Shown here: one piece after another, positions 1 through 15,628 of the stretch | How the letters are laid out: each line of letters starts with the position of its first letter | How positions within the stretch are numbered: the first letter of the stretch is position 1 | Source of the DNA: Owenia fusiformis | Taxonomy: Eukaryota > Annelida > Polychaeta > Sabellida > Oweniidae | Assembly: GCA_903813345.2 (NCBI GenBank) | Contig: CAIIXF020000008.1 | Span: 9,825,278 to 9,889,277, forward strand | Length of the DNA: 64,000 nucleotides | Reading direction: 5' to 3' | Made by a program: the position numbers and the translations under genes | Notes under the pieces: generated by a model | Told to the model about the DNA's origin: nothing | Database searches by the model: none | The model's input: the letters and a program-made list of their open reading frames with translations, nothing else

Positions 1-46
1 GGTGGCAATTTTTACATCGGAATTAACCGTTTCTCAGTCAATCTAA

Positions 47-472
<426 letters not shown>

Positions 473-499
473 GAAGCCGACTTCTCTCAACACACACAA

Positions 500-515
500 G
501 GTCCTTCTCAGGACC
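500..515 (+). terminator. Histone mRNA 3' stem-loop, H3 unit 1
   Basis: The sequence GGTCCTTCTCAGGACC forms a 6-bp stem with a TCTC loop and fits the metazoan histone stem-loop consensus bound by SLBP. A purine-rich element (CAAAAGAGACAT) lies about 14 nt downstream and is the probable U7 snRNP target. Together they direct cleavage without polyadenylation. Confidence 0.95.
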
Positions 516-1320
516 ACCTTTTACTTTCAAAAGAGACATAGATGTTTATGAATTAATTGTAGCCTAAGCTTGCCGTTGTGTGATTGTGTACCGTGTGTGT
601 GTTTGTGGTTTGAAAATTATAAACTTAATTCACAGGCTATAACGAGAGTTATAGAAGCAACCTAAATATCCGTCTAGCATTCTTATCTGCCCTAGTTGTC
701 AAGATGTTTCAAAGATCAAGGCTAGGTTAGAGGAACAGTGGTTGTGCTAGGCTGCCCGATTGTGTTATGATAGACAGTTGTTCTTGCATGTGGTAGGGTA
801 TGCACATTCGTGATGCTTTAATCAATAGTTATGATACGCGATGCACTGCCACTGATGTACGTGCCAGCGATTCCATGACACACCATGGTGCAATGTGGGG
901 GGGGGGAGAGATGGTTGGTTCGATGTTACAATAACTATCATGTTGATGTTTTGGCTGCCTTAAAGTACATTTTCGATTTACCTGACATCTTTCTTTAAAG
1001 AGTGAAGCTCACTATTATTACAGGGAATCAACCAGGCTGTTGGATGCAGATGGATGGCTTGGGGAAGTTTTGTCAGGAGTTTGATTGTTTTTACCTGTTT
1101 GTCTTGTGAATGAACAGCATACAACAAGATTAATTATTAGGTCTAGACCCAAACAAACAATAGGCAAACAATGTAGTGACAAGGCAGTTTAATTTGAGCT
1201 GAATGTCTCTTCTTATACTAGTCTTGGCTATATCCATATTTCTAGAAGTCAGTCAATTGATGTTGGCTTGATAGTCACTATATGGTCATATCTAAGCAAT
1301 TGCATGTTTTATCGATCAGA

Positions 1321-2640
1321 AATAGTCTTTGTGAGTTGATGATCACGAAATCTCATCAAAAAATGGGTAGTTTTTGAGGTCTGGATGTATAGAATTGTGC
1401 TAAGACTTGTCCAAAGCATGCACTGGCTCCCAGTATGGCATGGCATATGGTAGAAGAAGGGACCTAACTGCTCTTATTTATGTTCATTTGTCTATTTTCA
1501 CTATTAGGAATAGCCTTTTTGAGTTAATAATCAAGAAATCTCATCCAGAATGTGTAGTAATTGAGGTTTCCATGTGTAGAATTTCATTTCAAATCAGTGT
1601 GAGCACACTTCATCTATACCAATACTATAGGCAATAGGCATGGTATATGCTAGGAGGAACTTTAAATTATACTCATCATTTGGATTGATTGTCTATTTTC
1701 ACTATAAAGAATAGCCTTTATGAGTTGATAATGAAGAAATGTTTTCCAGAATGATAAGAAGTTCTTGAGGATTCAATCACCATGCAACAAGTGTAGAATT
1801 GTGTTTAAATAGTCTATGGTATGGTAGAAGAAGTGACCCAATGGCTCATATTTCTTTTAAATTGTCTTTTTATTTCACAATTTGGAAAGAAGTCTTTGTG
1901 GGGTGATGACTATAAAGAAATGTTAACACTAAATGGATGGATTTTAGGATTTGATGTAGGCTGGCTACAGAATAATATTGTGATATAGATTGTCTATAAA
2001 GTATTTATCCTCTGACTGTGAGCATACATGATGTATGACAGAATTAAGAAAGTACTTCATTGCTCATAATTCTTTCTAATTTTACACTTCACTAATATTA
2101 GAAAAGCATTCTTAAGTTGGTAAGTAAGAAAGCTGGTCTAGAATGGGTGATTTTTGAGGACTTCACATAAAGAATTTTGTTAAAATTATCTCAAACATGT
2201 ATTGGCTGCCTGAATATGTTAGACGAAGAGACTTAATTGCTCACATTATTTCTCCTATTTCTCCAGTCTTTTTTGACCACTAGAAATAGCTTCTTTGGTA
2301 TCTGATAATCAAGAGATCTTATCCACAATGGCTGTTTTTAACGGGATTTATAAATAGAAGTTTGTTTTGAATTGTCTAAAGCAGGACATTTGCTGCCTGG
2401 CATGCATGACACTGTCTGTATAAGCCTATAGACATCATGAATGGTATATATTTTATGGTAGAATAAGGGACTTGATTGCTCATATTCCTACCCATTCCAG
2501 TTGTCTATACTACTTTTACTATTAGAAATAGCCTAGCCTTTTGAGTTGATGAGGAAGAAACATTAACAAAATAGGGAATATTTGAGGGATTGATACGTTG
2601 AACCTTGTTAAAATTGCATAAGTGATGAAGTAGGACATGT
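1321..2640 (+). repeat. Degenerate ~200-bp tandem repeat inside the H3-H2A spacer
   Basis: A module beginning AATAGYCTTT.TGAGTTGATRAT, followed by an AGAAAT and TTTGAGG stretch and then by GGTAGAAG..GAC and TGCTCATATT, recurs at about 1321, 1509, 1710, 1888, 2101, 2285 and 2527. Spacing is 180-242 bp. The copies within a unit have drifted strongly from one another, while each copy is identical at its matching position in the other histone units. Confidence 0.8.
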
Positions 2641-2845
2641 AGAAGATGGGCATTCATAGGCTAATTCTATTCCCTATCAGAAGTGACTTAGCTATGTGAA
2701 GTTGTTGCAGAATCGTGGAAAAATTCAGTGATAGCCATTCCCGAAGACAATACAAGCACAATTTGAAAGAGACCCTAGATAAACACACTAGACATGCACA
2801 CAACTATTCATAATTATCTAAATTTCTCTTTTGTAAGATAATGGT

Positions 2846-2861
2846 GGTCCTGAGAAGGACC
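2846..2861 (-). terminator. Histone mRNA 3' stem-loop, H2A unit 1
   Basis: On the minus strand the sequence is GGTCCTTCTCAGGACC, the same stem-loop as in the other three genes, 29 nt after the H2A stop. A purine-rich element (ACAAAAGAGAAA) follows at about 2823-2834. Confidence 0.94.
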
Positions 2862-2890
2862 TTGTGGTTGTTGTTTGAAGTTGTCGCCGC

Positions 2891-3268
2891 TTATGCTTTG
2901 CTGGCCTTGCTCTTCTTGGGGAGAAGTACAGCCTGGATGTTGGGGAGGACACCTCCTTGGGCGATGGTGACACCTCCGAGAAGTTTGTTCAATTCCTCGT
3001 CGTTGCGGACAGCCAACTGAAGATGACGGGGGATGATTCTGCTTTTCTTGTTGTCACGGGCAGCGTTACCGGCCAACTCCAAGATCTCAGCAGCTAAGTA
3101 CTCGAGAACGGCAGCCAAGTAGACTGGGGCACCAGCTCCCACACGCTTGGCGTAGTTTCCTTTGCGAAGAAGACGATGGATTCTTCCAACTGGGAACTGA
3201 AGTCCAGCCCTGGTGGATCGGCTCTTTGCCTTTCCCTTTGCTTTTCCTCCTTTACCGCGTCCAGACAT
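2891..3268 (-). CDS. H2A: Histone H2A (canonical), unit 1
   Basis: This 125-residue intronless H2A dimerises with H2B in the nucleosome. The tail [18 protein letters not shown] leads into the AGLQFPVGR start of the histone fold. The acidic-patch residues (Glu in [14 protein letters not shown], Asp-Glu-Glu in [10 protein letters not shown]) are intact, as is the docking segment [15 protein letters not shown] with the lysine pair used for ubiquitylation. The tail ends KKSKASKA with no SQ motif, so this is not H2A.X. One odd residue is Lys in the L1 loop ([10 protein letters not shown]), where most animals have Glu, and echinoderms Asn or Gln. The gene is divergent from H2B across 296 bp and ends in a stem-loop. 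All eight copies encode the same protein. Confidence 0.97.
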   Translation of the reverse strand: MSGRGKGGKAKGKAKSRSTRAGLQFPVGRIHRLLRKGNYAKRVGAGAPVYLAAVLEYLAAEILELAGNAARDNKKSRIIPRHLQLAVRNDEELNKLLGGVTIAQGGVLPNIQAVLLPKKSKASKA

Positions 3269-3564
3269 GATCGATTGTGTGATTGCTTCGAAAGTTCAAA
3301 GTAAAATGATCGAAAAAATCCAAATTCCCTTTTATACTCCTAGAGTGGATTCAGACTGCAGAAAACTGGCCACTTCGCGAAGCTGGTATCTCGCTATTGG
3401 TTGAATTTTAGAGCGCTTAAAAATCGGCCAATCAGCGACGACTAGTATCGTTGAAAGTCGAGTTTTTCTGCAGCCAGAATCCACTAATTTGCATACGGTT
3501 TTCATATAAATACATTTCGCTCCGACCTGGCCATTTATTACTCGAGAAATCTCAGTACTTCAAA
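3269..3564. promoter_or_regulatory. Divergent H2A/H2B promoter, unit 1
   Basis: For H2A (minus) there is a TATAAAAG box (3329-3336). For H2B (plus) there is a TATAAATA box (3505-3512) with an octamer ATTTGCAT just upstream (3487-3494). Two CCAAT boxes lie between them: ATTGG at 3396-3400 and CCAATCAG at 3428-3435. The shared histone motif occurs twice in opposite orientation, GTGGATTCAGACTGCAG on plus (3345-3361) and GTGGATTCTGGCTGCAG on minus (3484-3468). Each is in sense orientation for the more distant gene, about 200 bp from that gene's ATG. The octamer before H2B is the known Oct-1-type arrangement of animal H2B genes. Confidence 0.88.
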
Positions 3565-3933
3565 ATGGCACCCAAAGCAGCAAGCAAAGGAAGCAAGAAG
3601 GCGGTCAAGTCTAAAAGACCAGCCGGAGGAGACAAGAAACGCCGAAGGAAGAGGAGAGAATCCTACAGCATCTACGTGTACAAAGTCATGAAGCAAGTGC
3701 ACCCCGACACTGGAATTTCCAGCAAGGCCATGAGCATCATGAACAGCTTCGTCAACGACATCTTCGAGCGTATCGCCGGGGAAGCATCTCGTCTCGCCCA
3801 CTACAACAAGCGATCCACCATCACCAGCAGAGAGGTACAGACCGCCGTACGTCTCCTTTTGCCCGGTGAGTTGGCTAAGCACGCCGTCAGCGAGGGCACC
3901 AAAGCCGTCACCAAGTACACCAGCTCCAAATAA
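3565..3933 (+). CDS. H2B: Histone H2B, unit 1
   Basis: This is a 122-residue intronless H2B that pairs with H2A. A basic tail ([19 protein letters not shown]) runs to the [10 protein letters not shown] repression segment, followed by the fold (YSIYVYKV to [32 protein letters not shown]) and the C-terminal helix. The ubiquitylation lysine is present in AVTKYTSSK. The frame is open 38 codons further upstream, but that stretch covers the octamer, the TATA box and the probable cap site. The ATG at 3565, after CAAA, gives a standard-length H2B, so I chose it. All eight copies encode the same protein. Confidence 0.97.
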   Translation: MAPKAASKGSKKAVKSKRPAGGDKKRRRKRRESYSIYVYKVMKQVHPDTGISSKAMSIMNSFVNDIFERIAGEASRLAHYNKRSTITSREVQTAVRLLLPGELAKHAVSEGTKAVTKYTSSK

Positions 3934-3961
3934 ACTGTCTCAGTTTATACCTAAAACACAA

Positions 3962-3977
3962 GGTCCTTCTCAGGACC
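3962..3977 (+). terminator. Histone mRNA 3' stem-loop, H2B unit 1
   Basis: GGTCCTTCTCAGGACC lies 28 nt past the stop, followed by a purine-rich ACAAAAGAGATAT element about 14 nt further on. Confidence 0.95.
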
Positions 3978-5066
3978 ACCTTTTACTTACAAAAGAGATA
4001 TTAGCATTTATGAATTATTATTATTTATCTATAGGCTAAGAGGCCGAAGTAGGCCTATCATATTATTATTATTTTGTCACGTCCGTTCTGGAATAGCGTT
4101 ATGAAGGCTTATGTGTGCTGGGACCAACACAAAAGATGTTAGTCCCAGGTGTGTGTGTGTGTGAATGAGGAAAATATGTAGGCCTATGTTTGGCATGCCC
4201 CGACATCAGTTTTCACTGATAGGTCTCAATATAGCCCAGGACTAGTATGCTTACAATATATTGCTCGCGACAGTGTCTATGTTTATTTCATTGATATTTC
4301 ACTTTAGTTTAAAAGCCCCTGTAGCCTACCCCGACTCAGAAATTCACAAACTAATATTCCGACTTATACTGTCGTGTGAATGATTCTTTTAGCCCGGTTC
4401 ACCCATTTTTCTTGGGTAGGCCTATCGTCGGAAAGCTATCGTTGCTAGCTGGATGGGGGTGCCATCAATTTAGAAATCCGTTAAGAAACAACGGAGCTAG
4501 AGACGGAAAACCAGTGACATTTCTAAAAAGTCAGTTTAGAGTCGAAAAGGTGGATTGGCGCTGCAGGAAAACCGACCAATCAGAATGCTAGATTTCTCAG
4601 TATTTCTTAAGTGAATCTTCAGATTCTCAGAAACGACTTCACGCTCGAATTTCACCTATCTATCGCTAACGGATCGCTTTGACATTGATACCATCGGGAA
4701 GCTGGTATCGCCAGCTTCACGGTGACATTATTCTCTCAGAAATCGACCGAGAAACGGCGGAGAAAATGACCGATAAGTGCCATTTCTAAAACGTCGAGTT
4801 TGGAGACCTAAAAGTGGATTGGCGCTGCAGGAAAGTCGACCAATCAGAACGCAGCATTTCTTATGTGAAACTTGAAATTCGAGAAATCGTCTTTACCCTC
4901 AATTTTAGCCATTTTTTCGCAATCTGACCACTACCAAAGTGGTACCATCAGAAAGCTATCGTTACTAGCTAAAGGGTGGTCTTATTTATTTAGAAATCCA
5001 CCGACAGACGGTTGAGTTATGGACCGATACGTGCCATTTCTTAAACAGCCAGTTTAGATCAGAAAA

Positions 5067-5568
<502 letters not shown>

Positions 5569-5595
5569 ACAACCCATCGACAACAACAAACACAA

Positions 5596-5611
5596 GGTCC
5601 TTCTCAGGACC
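5596..5611 (+). terminator. Histone mRNA 3' stem-loop, H4 unit 1
   Basis: GGTCCTTCTCAGGACC lies 27 nt after the stop, followed by the purine-rich ACAAGGGAGAAA. This downstream element is the most divergent of the four. Confidence 0.94.
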
Positions 5612-6838
<1,227 letters not shown>

Positions 6839-9258
6839 GAAGCCGACTTCTCTCAACACACACAAGGTCCTTCTCAGGACCACCTTTTACTTTCAAAAGA
6901 GACATAGATGTTTATGAATTAATTGTAGCCTAAGCTTGCCGTTGTGTGATTGTGTACCGTGTGTGTGTTTGTGGTTTGAAAATTATAAACTTAATTCACA
7001 GGCTATAACGAGAGTTATAGAAAGCAACCTAAATATCCGTCTAGCATTCTTATCTGCCCTAGTTGTCAAGATGTTTCAAAGATCAAGGCTAGGTTAGAGG
7101 AACAGTGGTTGTGCTAGGCTGCCCGATTGTGTTATGATAGACAGTTGTTCTTGCATGTGGTAGGGTATGCACATTCGTGATGCTTTAATCAATAGTTATG
7201 ATACGCGATGCACTGCCACTGATGTACGTGCCAGCGATTCCATGACACACCATGGTGCAATGTGGGGGGGGGGAGAGATGGTTGGTTCGATGTTACAATA
7301 ACTATCATGTTGATGTTTTGGCTGCCTTAAAGTACATTTTCGATTTACCTGACATCTTTCTTTAAAGAGTGAAGCTCACTATTATTACAGGGAATCAACC
7401 AGGCTGTTGGATGCAGATGGATGGCTTGGGGAAGTTTTGTCAGGAGTTTGATTGTTTTTACCTGTTTGTCTTGTGAATGAACAGCATACAACAAGATTAA
7501 TTATTAGGTCTAGACCCAAACAAACAATAGGCAAACAATGTAGTGACAAGGCAGTTTAATTTGAGCTGAATGTCTCTTCTTATACTAGTCTTGGCTATAT
7601 CCATATTTCTAGAAGTCAGTCAATTGATGTTGGCTTGATAGTCACTATATGGTCATATCTAAGCAATTGCATGTTTTATCGATCAGAAATAGTCTTTGTG
7701 AGTTGATGATCACGAAATCTCATCAAAAAATGGGTAGTTTTTGAGGTCTGGATGTATAGAATTGTGCTAAGACTTGTCCAAAGCATGCACTGGCTCCCAG
7801 TATGGCATGGCATATGGTAGAAGAAGGGACCTAACTGCTCTTATTTATGTTCATTTGTCTATTTTCACTATTAGGAATAGCCTTTTTGAGTTAATAATCA
7901 AGAAATCTCATCCAGAATGTGTAGTAATTGAGGTTTCCATGTGTAGAATTTCATTTCAAATCAGTGTGAGCACACTTCATCTATACCAATACTATAGGCA
8001 ATAGGCATGGTATATGCTAGGAGGAACTTTAAATTATACTCATCATTTGGATTGATTGTCTATTTTCACTATAAAGAATAGCCTTTATGAGTTGATAATG
8101 AAGAAATGTTTTCCAGAATGATAAGAAGTTCTTGAGGATTCAATCACCATGCAACAAGTGTAGAATTGTGTTTAAATAGTCTATGGTATGGTAGAAGAAG
8201 TGACCCAATGGCTCATATTTCTTTTAAATTGTCTTTTTATTTCACAATTTGGAAAGAAGTCTTTGTGGGGTGATGACTATAAAGAAATGTTAACACTAAA
8301 TGGATGGATTTTAGGATTTGATGTAGGCTGGCTACAGAATAATATTGTGATATAGATTGTCTATAAAGTATTTATCCTCTGACTGTGAGCATACATGATG
8401 TATGACAGAATTAAGAAAGTACTTCATTGCTCATAATTCTTTCTAATTTTACACTTCACTAATATTAGAAAAGCATTCTTAAGTTGGTAAGTAAGAAAGC
8501 TGGTCTAGAATGGGTGATTTTTGAGGACTTCACATAAAGAATTTTGTTAAAATTATCTCAAACATGTATTGGCTGCCTGAATATGTTAGACGAAGAGACT
8601 TAATTGCTCACATTATTTCTCCTATTTCTCCAGTCTTTTTTGACCACTAGAAATAGCTTCTTTGGTATCTGATAATCAAGAGATCTTATCCACAATGGCT
8701 GTTTTTAACGGGATTTATAAATAGAAGTTTGTTTTGAATTGTCTAAAGCAGGACATTTGCTGCCTGGCATGCATGACACTGTCTGTATAAGCCTATAGAC
8801 ATCATGAATGGTATATATTTTATGGTAGAATAAGGGACTTGATTGCTCATATTCCTACCCATTCCAGTTGTCTATACTACTTTTACTATTAGAAATAGCC
8901 TAGCCTTTTTGAGTTGATGAGGAAGAAACATTAACAAAATAGGGAATATTTGAGGGATTGATACGTTGAACCTTGTTAAAATTGCATAAGTGATGAAGTA
9001 GGACATGTAGAAGATGGGCATTCATAGGCTAATTCTATTCCCTATCAGAAGTGACTTAGCTATGTGAAGTTGTTGCAGAATCGTGGAAAAATTCAGTGAT
9101 AGCCATTCCCGAAGACAATACAAGCACAATTTGAAAGAGACCCTAGATAAACACACTAGACATGCACACAACTATTCATAATTATCTAAATTTCTCTTTT
9201 GTAAGATAATGGTGGTCCTGAGAAGGACCTTGTGGTTGTTGTTTGAAGTTGTCGCCGC

Positions 9259-9636
9259 TTATGCTTTGCTGGCCTTGCTCTTCTTGGGGAGAAGTACAGC
9301 CTGGATGTTGGGGAGGACACCTCCTTGGGCGATGGTGACACCTCCGAGAAGTTTGTTCAATTCCTCGTCGTTGCGGACAGCCAACTGAAGATGACGGGGG
9401 ATGATTCTGCTTTTCTTGTTGTCACGGGCAGCGTTACCGGCCAACTCCAAGATCTCAGCAGCTAAGTACTCGAGAACGGCAGCCAAGTAGACTGGGGCAC
9501 CAGCTCCCACACGCTTGGCGTAGTTTCCTTTGCGAAGAAGACGATGGATTCTTCCAACTGGGAACTGAAGTCCAGCCCTGGTGGATCGGCTCTTTGCCTT
9601 TCCCTTTGCTTTTCCTCCTTTACCGCGTCCAGACAT
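9259..9636 (-). CDS. H2A: Histone H2A, unit 2
   Basis: Identical protein to the H2A of unit 1, including the L1-loop Lys. Stem-loop at 9214-9229 on the minus strand. Confidence 0.97.
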   Translation of the reverse strand: MSGRGKGGKAKGKAKSRSTRAGLQFPVGRIHRLLRKGNYAKRVGAGAPVYLAAVLEYLAAEILELAGNAARDNKKSRIIPRHLQLAVRNDEELNKLLGGVTIAQGGVLPNIQAVLLPKKSKASKA

Positions 9637-9933
9637 GATCGATTGTGTGATTGCTTCGAAAGTTCAAAGTAAAATGATCGAAAAAATCCAAATTCCCTTT
9701 TATACTCCTAGAGTGGATTCAGACTGCAGAAAAACTGGCCACTTCGCGAAGCTGGTATCTCGCTATTGGTTGAATTTTAGAGCGCTTAAAAATCGGCCAA
9801 TCAGCGACGACTAGTATCGTTGAAAGTCGAGTTTTTCTGCAGCCAGAATCCACTAATTTGCATACGGTTTTCATATAAATACATTTCGCTCCGACCTGGC
9901 CATTTATTACTCGAGAAATCTCAGTACTTCAAA

Positions 9934-10302
9934 ATGGCACCCAAAGCAGCAAGCAAAGGAAGCAAGAAGGCGGTCAAGTCTAAAAGACCAGCCGGAGGAG
10001 ACAAGAAACGCCGAAGGAAGAGGAGAGAATCCTACAGCATCTACGTGTACAAAGTCATGAAGCAAGTGCACCCCGACACTGGAATTTCCAGCAAGGCCAT
10101 GAGCATCATGAACAGCTTCGTCAACGACATCTTCGAGCGTATCGCCGGGGAAGCATCTCGTCTCGCCCACTACAACAAGCGATCCACCATCACCAGCAGA
10201 GAGGTACAGACCGCCGTACGTCTCCTTTTGCCCGGTGAGTTGGCTAAGCACGCCGTCAGCGAGGGCACCAAAGCCGTCACCAAGTACACCAGCTCCAAAT
10301 AA
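9934..10302 (+). CDS. H2B: Histone H2B, unit 2
   Basis: Identical protein to the H2B of unit 1. The start is placed downstream of the octamer and TATA box, as in unit 1. Stem-loop at 10331-10346. Confidence 0.97.
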   Translation: MAPKAASKGSKKAVKSKRPAGGDKKRRRKRRESYSIYVYKVMKQVHPDTGISSKAMSIMNSFVNDIFERIAGEASRLAHYNKRSTITSREVQTAVRLLLPGELAKHAVSEGTKAVTKYTSSK

Positions 10303-11617
10303 ACTGTCTCAGTTTATACCTAAAACACAAGGTCCTTCTCAGGACCACCTTTTACTTACAAAAGAGATATTAGCATTTATGAATTATTATTATTTATCTA
10401 TAGGCTAAGAGGCCGAAGTAGGCCTATCATATTATTATTATTTTGTCACGTCCGTTCTGGAATAGCGTTATGAAGGCTTATGTGTGCTGGGACCAACACA
10501 AAAAGATGTTAGTCCCAGGTGTGTGTGTGTGTGAATGAGGAAAATATGTAGGCCTATGTTTGGCATGCCCCGACATCAGTTTTCACTGATAGGTCTCAAT
10601 ATAGCCCAGGACTAGTATGCTTACAATATATTGCTCGCGACAGTGTCTATGTTTATTTCATTGATATTTCACTTTAGTTTAAAAGCCCCTGTAGCCTACC
10701 CCGACTCAGAAATTCACAAACTAATATTCCGACTTATACTGTCGTGTGAATGATTCTTTTAGCCCGGTTCACCCATTTTTCTTGGGTAGGCCTATCGTCG
10801 GAAAGCTATCGTTGCTAGCTGGATGGGGGTGCCATCAATTTAGAAATCCGTTAAGAAACAACGGAGCTAGAGACGGAAAACCAGTGACATTTCTAAAAAG
10901 TCAGTTTAGAGTCGAAAAGGTGGATTGGCGCTGCAGGAAAACCGACCAATCAGAATGCTAGATTTCTCAGTATTTCTTAAGTGAATCTTCAGATTCTCAG
11001 AAACGACTTCACGCTCGAATTTCACCTATCTATCGCTAACGGATCGCTTTGACATTGATACCATCGGGAAGCTGGTATCGCCAGCTTCACGGTGACATTA
11101 TTCTCTCAGAAATCGACCGAGAAACGGCGGAGAAAATGACCGATAAGTGCCATTTCTAAAACGTCGAGTTTGGAGACCTAAAAGTGGATTGGCGCTGCAG
11201 GAAAGTCGACCAATCAGAACGCAGCATTTCTTATGTGAAACTTGAAATTCGAGAAATCGTCTTTACCCTCAATTTTAGCCATTTTTTCGCAATCTGACCA
11301 CTACCAAAGTGGTACCATCAGAAAGCTATCGTTACTAGCTAAAGGGTGGTCTTATTTATTTAGAAATCCACCGACAGACGGTTGAGTTATGGACCGATAC
11401 GTGCCATTTCTTAAACAGCCAGTTTAGATCAGAAAAGTGGATTCAGACTGCAACAACTTTTCGACTCGGCTATGCAAATTAGCTCGTTCGCGTATCTAGG
11501 TCACTAGGTCACAAATTTAGGTTAGTAGGTTTGTTCTGTCAAGGCCGCGCGTGTTTCGGTATATAATCAAATCTCGGTCTAATCGACTTCATTATTCGAC
11601 TGAAAAGCTCGTAGTAA

Positions 11618-11938
<321 letters not shown>

Positions 11939-12782
11939 ACAACCCATCGACAACAACAAACACAAGGTCCTTCTCAGGACCACCTTTTCTTACAAGGGAG
12001 AAATTTTTAAGTTTATGAATAGAGCTCTAACATTAAAATTAGATCTACGACTTGTTTGTGTGTGTGTGTGTGTATTGTAACTTACTATGTATGGATGTGA
12101 ATGAATGATATTTGAAATGGTAGATCGTAGAGCTACTTTGACTGCCTGCCTGCAAATGCATAGCCCAGTTATAATGCCCAGGTCAAAATGTATTATAATA
12201 GGGTTTATGTGTTAGATGTTCATAGTCTGATAGCCTCTATATTGTCTTCCCCGTAGAATCAGGTGAACAGTCCCGTCAAATGCTGGATATCTGGCCGATG
12301 AATGCGTGTTGAAAGACTAATAACGTTCAGTTGAAAATTACCCCCTACATGCATTTTCTCGAAAACACACGGTCGCTTTGAACGCCGTTTTTCACCTAAA
12401 GTTCGACGTCTGATCTCCGTAAATCATATCTTATTAGATAGAACTTTCAATTATCTTCAAGATGAGTACCGACATGGCGACGTTAGTCTTTAGGAAATGA
12501 GGAAAATTAGCAATTTTCTAAGAGTGGTAGGGCAAAAAATCATTTTCGTTTCAACATTTTGTTTTGCGACACTTTGGCCTAAAAAGTGGATTCAGGCTGC
12601 AGAGAAATCACAAATGTTAGTCGCTTGTGATTGGCCCAAAAAAGCGCCTTCTCCTAATGAACCAATCGCGCAATAGCCCGCCCAGAAAGTAACCAATCAG
12701 CGAAGACCAGTATAGTCGGACCCTAGCCCATATACCGGTGGCAATTTTTACATCGGAATTAACCGTTTCTCAGTCAATCTAA

Positions 12783-13208
<426 letters not shown>

Positions 13209-15628
13209 GAAGCCGACTTCTCTCAACACACACAAGGTCCTTCTCAGGACCACCTTTTACTTTCAAAAGAGACATAGATGTTTATGAATTAATTGTAGCC
13301 TAAGCTTGCCGTTGTGTGATTGTGTACCGTGTGTGTGTTTGTGGTTTGAAAATTATAAACTTAATTCACAGGCTATAACGAGAGTTATAGAAAGCAACCT
13401 AAATATCCGTCTAGCATTCTTATCTGCCCTAGTTGTCAAGATGTTTCAAAGATCAAGGCTAGGTTAGAGGAACAGTGGTTGTGCTAGGCTGCCCGATTGT
13501 GTTATGATAGACAGTTGTTCTTGCATGTGGTAGGGTATGCACATTCGTGATGCTTTAATCAATAGTTATGATACGCGATGCACTGCCACTGATGTACGTG
13601 CCAGCGATTCCATGACACACCATGGTGCAATGTGGGGGGGGGGAGAGATGGTTGGTTCGATGTTACAATAACTATCATGTTGATGTTTTGGCTGCCTTAA
13701 AGTACATTTTCGATTTACCTGACATCTTTCTTTAAAGAGTGAAGCTCACTATTATTACAGGGAATCAACCAGGCTGTTGGATGCAGATGGATGGCTTGGG
13801 GAAGTTTTGTCAGGAGTTTGATTGTTTTTACCTGTTTGTCTTGTGAATGAACAGCATACAACAAGATTAATTATTAGGTCTAGACCCAAACAAACAATAG
13901 GCAAACAATGTAGTGACAAGGCAGTTTAATTTGAGCTGAATGTCTCTTCTTATACTAGTCTTGGCTATATCCATATTTCTAGAAGTCAGTCAATTGATGT
14001 TGGCTTGATAGTCACTATATGGTCATATCTAAGCAATTGCATGTTTTATCGATCAGAAATAGTCTTTGTGAGTTGATGATCACGAAATCTCATCAAAAAA
14101 TGGGTAGTTTTTGAGGTCTGGATGTATAGAATTGTGCTAAGACTTGTCCAAAGCATGCACTGGCTCCCAGTATGGCATGGCATATGGTAGAAGAAGGGAC
14201 CTAACTGCTCTTATTTATGTTCATTTGTCTATTTTCACTATTAGGAATAGCCTTTTTGAGTTAATAATCAAGAAATCTCATCCAGAATGTGTAGTAATTG
14301 AGGTTTCCATGTGTAGAATTTCATTTCAAATCAGTGTGAGCACACTTCATCTATACCAATACTATAGGCAATAGGCATGGTATATGCTAGGAGGAACTTT
14401 AAATTATACTCATCATTTGGATTGATTGTCTATTTTCACTATAAAGAATAGCCTTTATGAGTTGATAATGAAGAAATGTTTTCCAGAATGATAAGAAGTT
14501 CTTGAGGATTCAATCACCATGCAACAAGTGTAGAATTGTGTTTAAATAGTCTATGGTATGGTAGAAGAAGTGACCCAATGGCTCATATTTCTTTTAAATT
14601 GTCTTTTTATTTCACAATTTGGAAAGAAGTCTTTGTGGGGTGATGACTATAAAGAAATGTTAACACTAAATGGATGGATTTTAGGATTTGATGTAGGCTG
14701 GCTACAGAATAATATTGTGATATAGATTGTCTATAAAGTATTTATCCTCTGACTGTGAGCATACATGATGTATGACAGAATTAAGAAAGTACTTCATTGC
14801 TCATAATTCTTTCTAATTTTACACTTCACTAATATTAGAAAAGCATTCTTAAGTTGGTAAGTAAGAAAGCTGGTCTAGAATGGGTGATTTTTGAGGACTT
14901 CACATAAAGAATTTTGTTAAAATTATCTCAAACATGTATTGGCTGCCTGAATATGTTAGACGAAGAGACTTAATTGCTCACATTATTTCTCCTATTTCTC
15001 CAGTCTTTTTTGACCACTAGAAATAGCTTCTTTGGTATCTGATAATCAAGAGATCTTATCCACAATGGCTGTTTTTAACGGGATTTATAAATAGAAGTTT
15101 GTTTTGAATTGTCTAAAGCAGGACATTTGCTGCCTGGCATGCATGACACTGTCTGTATAAGCCTATAGACATCATGAATGGTATATATTTTATGGTAGAA
15201 TAAGGGACTTGATTGCTCATATTCCTACCCATTCCAGTTGTCTATACTACTTTTACTATTAGAAATAGCCTAGCCTTTTTGAGTTGATGAGGAAGAAACA
15301 TTAACAAAATAGGGAATATTTGAGGGATTGATACGTTGAACCTTGTTAAAATTGCATAAGTGATGAAGTAGGACATGTAGAAGATGGGCATTCATAGGCT
15401 AATTCTATTCCCTATCAGAAGTGACTTAGCTATGTGAAGTTGTTGCAGAATCGTGGAAAAATTCAGTGATAGCCATTCCCGAAGACAATACAAGCACAAT
15501 TTGAAAGAGACCCTAGATAAACACACTAGACATGCACACAACTATTCATAATTATCTAAATTTCTCTTTTGTAAGATAATGGTGGTCCTGAGAAGGACCT
15601 TGTGGTTGTTGTTTGAAGTTGTCGCCGC

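Larger units (their letters stand above)
473..2890. other. H3-H2A spacer, no gene seen
   Basis: This 2.4-kb stretch lies between the convergent 3' ends of H3 and H2A. Apart from the two stem-loops it holds a 10-G run near 897-906 and a degenerate tandem repeat (about 1321-2640). The longest open frame is 76 codons, falls inside the degenerate repeat and resembles nothing I know, so I do not call it a gene. There is no H1-like Lys/Ala-rich frame on either strand. The other seven units have the same spacer at the matching position. Confidence 0.85.

Noticed and set aside
540-1320. Possible tRNA, 5S rRNA or snRNA gene in the H3-H2A spacer
   Set aside because: I found no A/B box pair, 5S core or Sm site with flanking stems by eye. 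A tRNAscan or Rfam search would be decisive.
1407-1637. 76-codon open frame repeated in every H3-H2A spacer
   Set aside because: It lies inside the degenerate spacer repeat, has no recognisable motif, and is kept open only because the units are identical copies.
3213-3404. 63-codon plus-strand frame across the H2A start and promoter
   Set aside because: It overlaps H2A antisense and the divergent promoter, and its end changes with a one-base A-run difference between units (77 codons elsewhere).
3451-3564. N-terminal 38-codon extension of H2B
   Set aside because: It would place the octamer, TATA box and cap site inside the coding sequence; the downstream ATG gives a normal H2B.
3538-3882. 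114-codon frame antisense to H2B
   Set aside because: It is a shadow of the H2B codon pattern. The antisense frame to H4 (5221-5613) is rejected for the same reason.
4376-4591. 71-codon frame upstream of H4 present in all units
   Set aside because: It overlaps the first promoter-like module; its conservation is explained by unit homogenisation.
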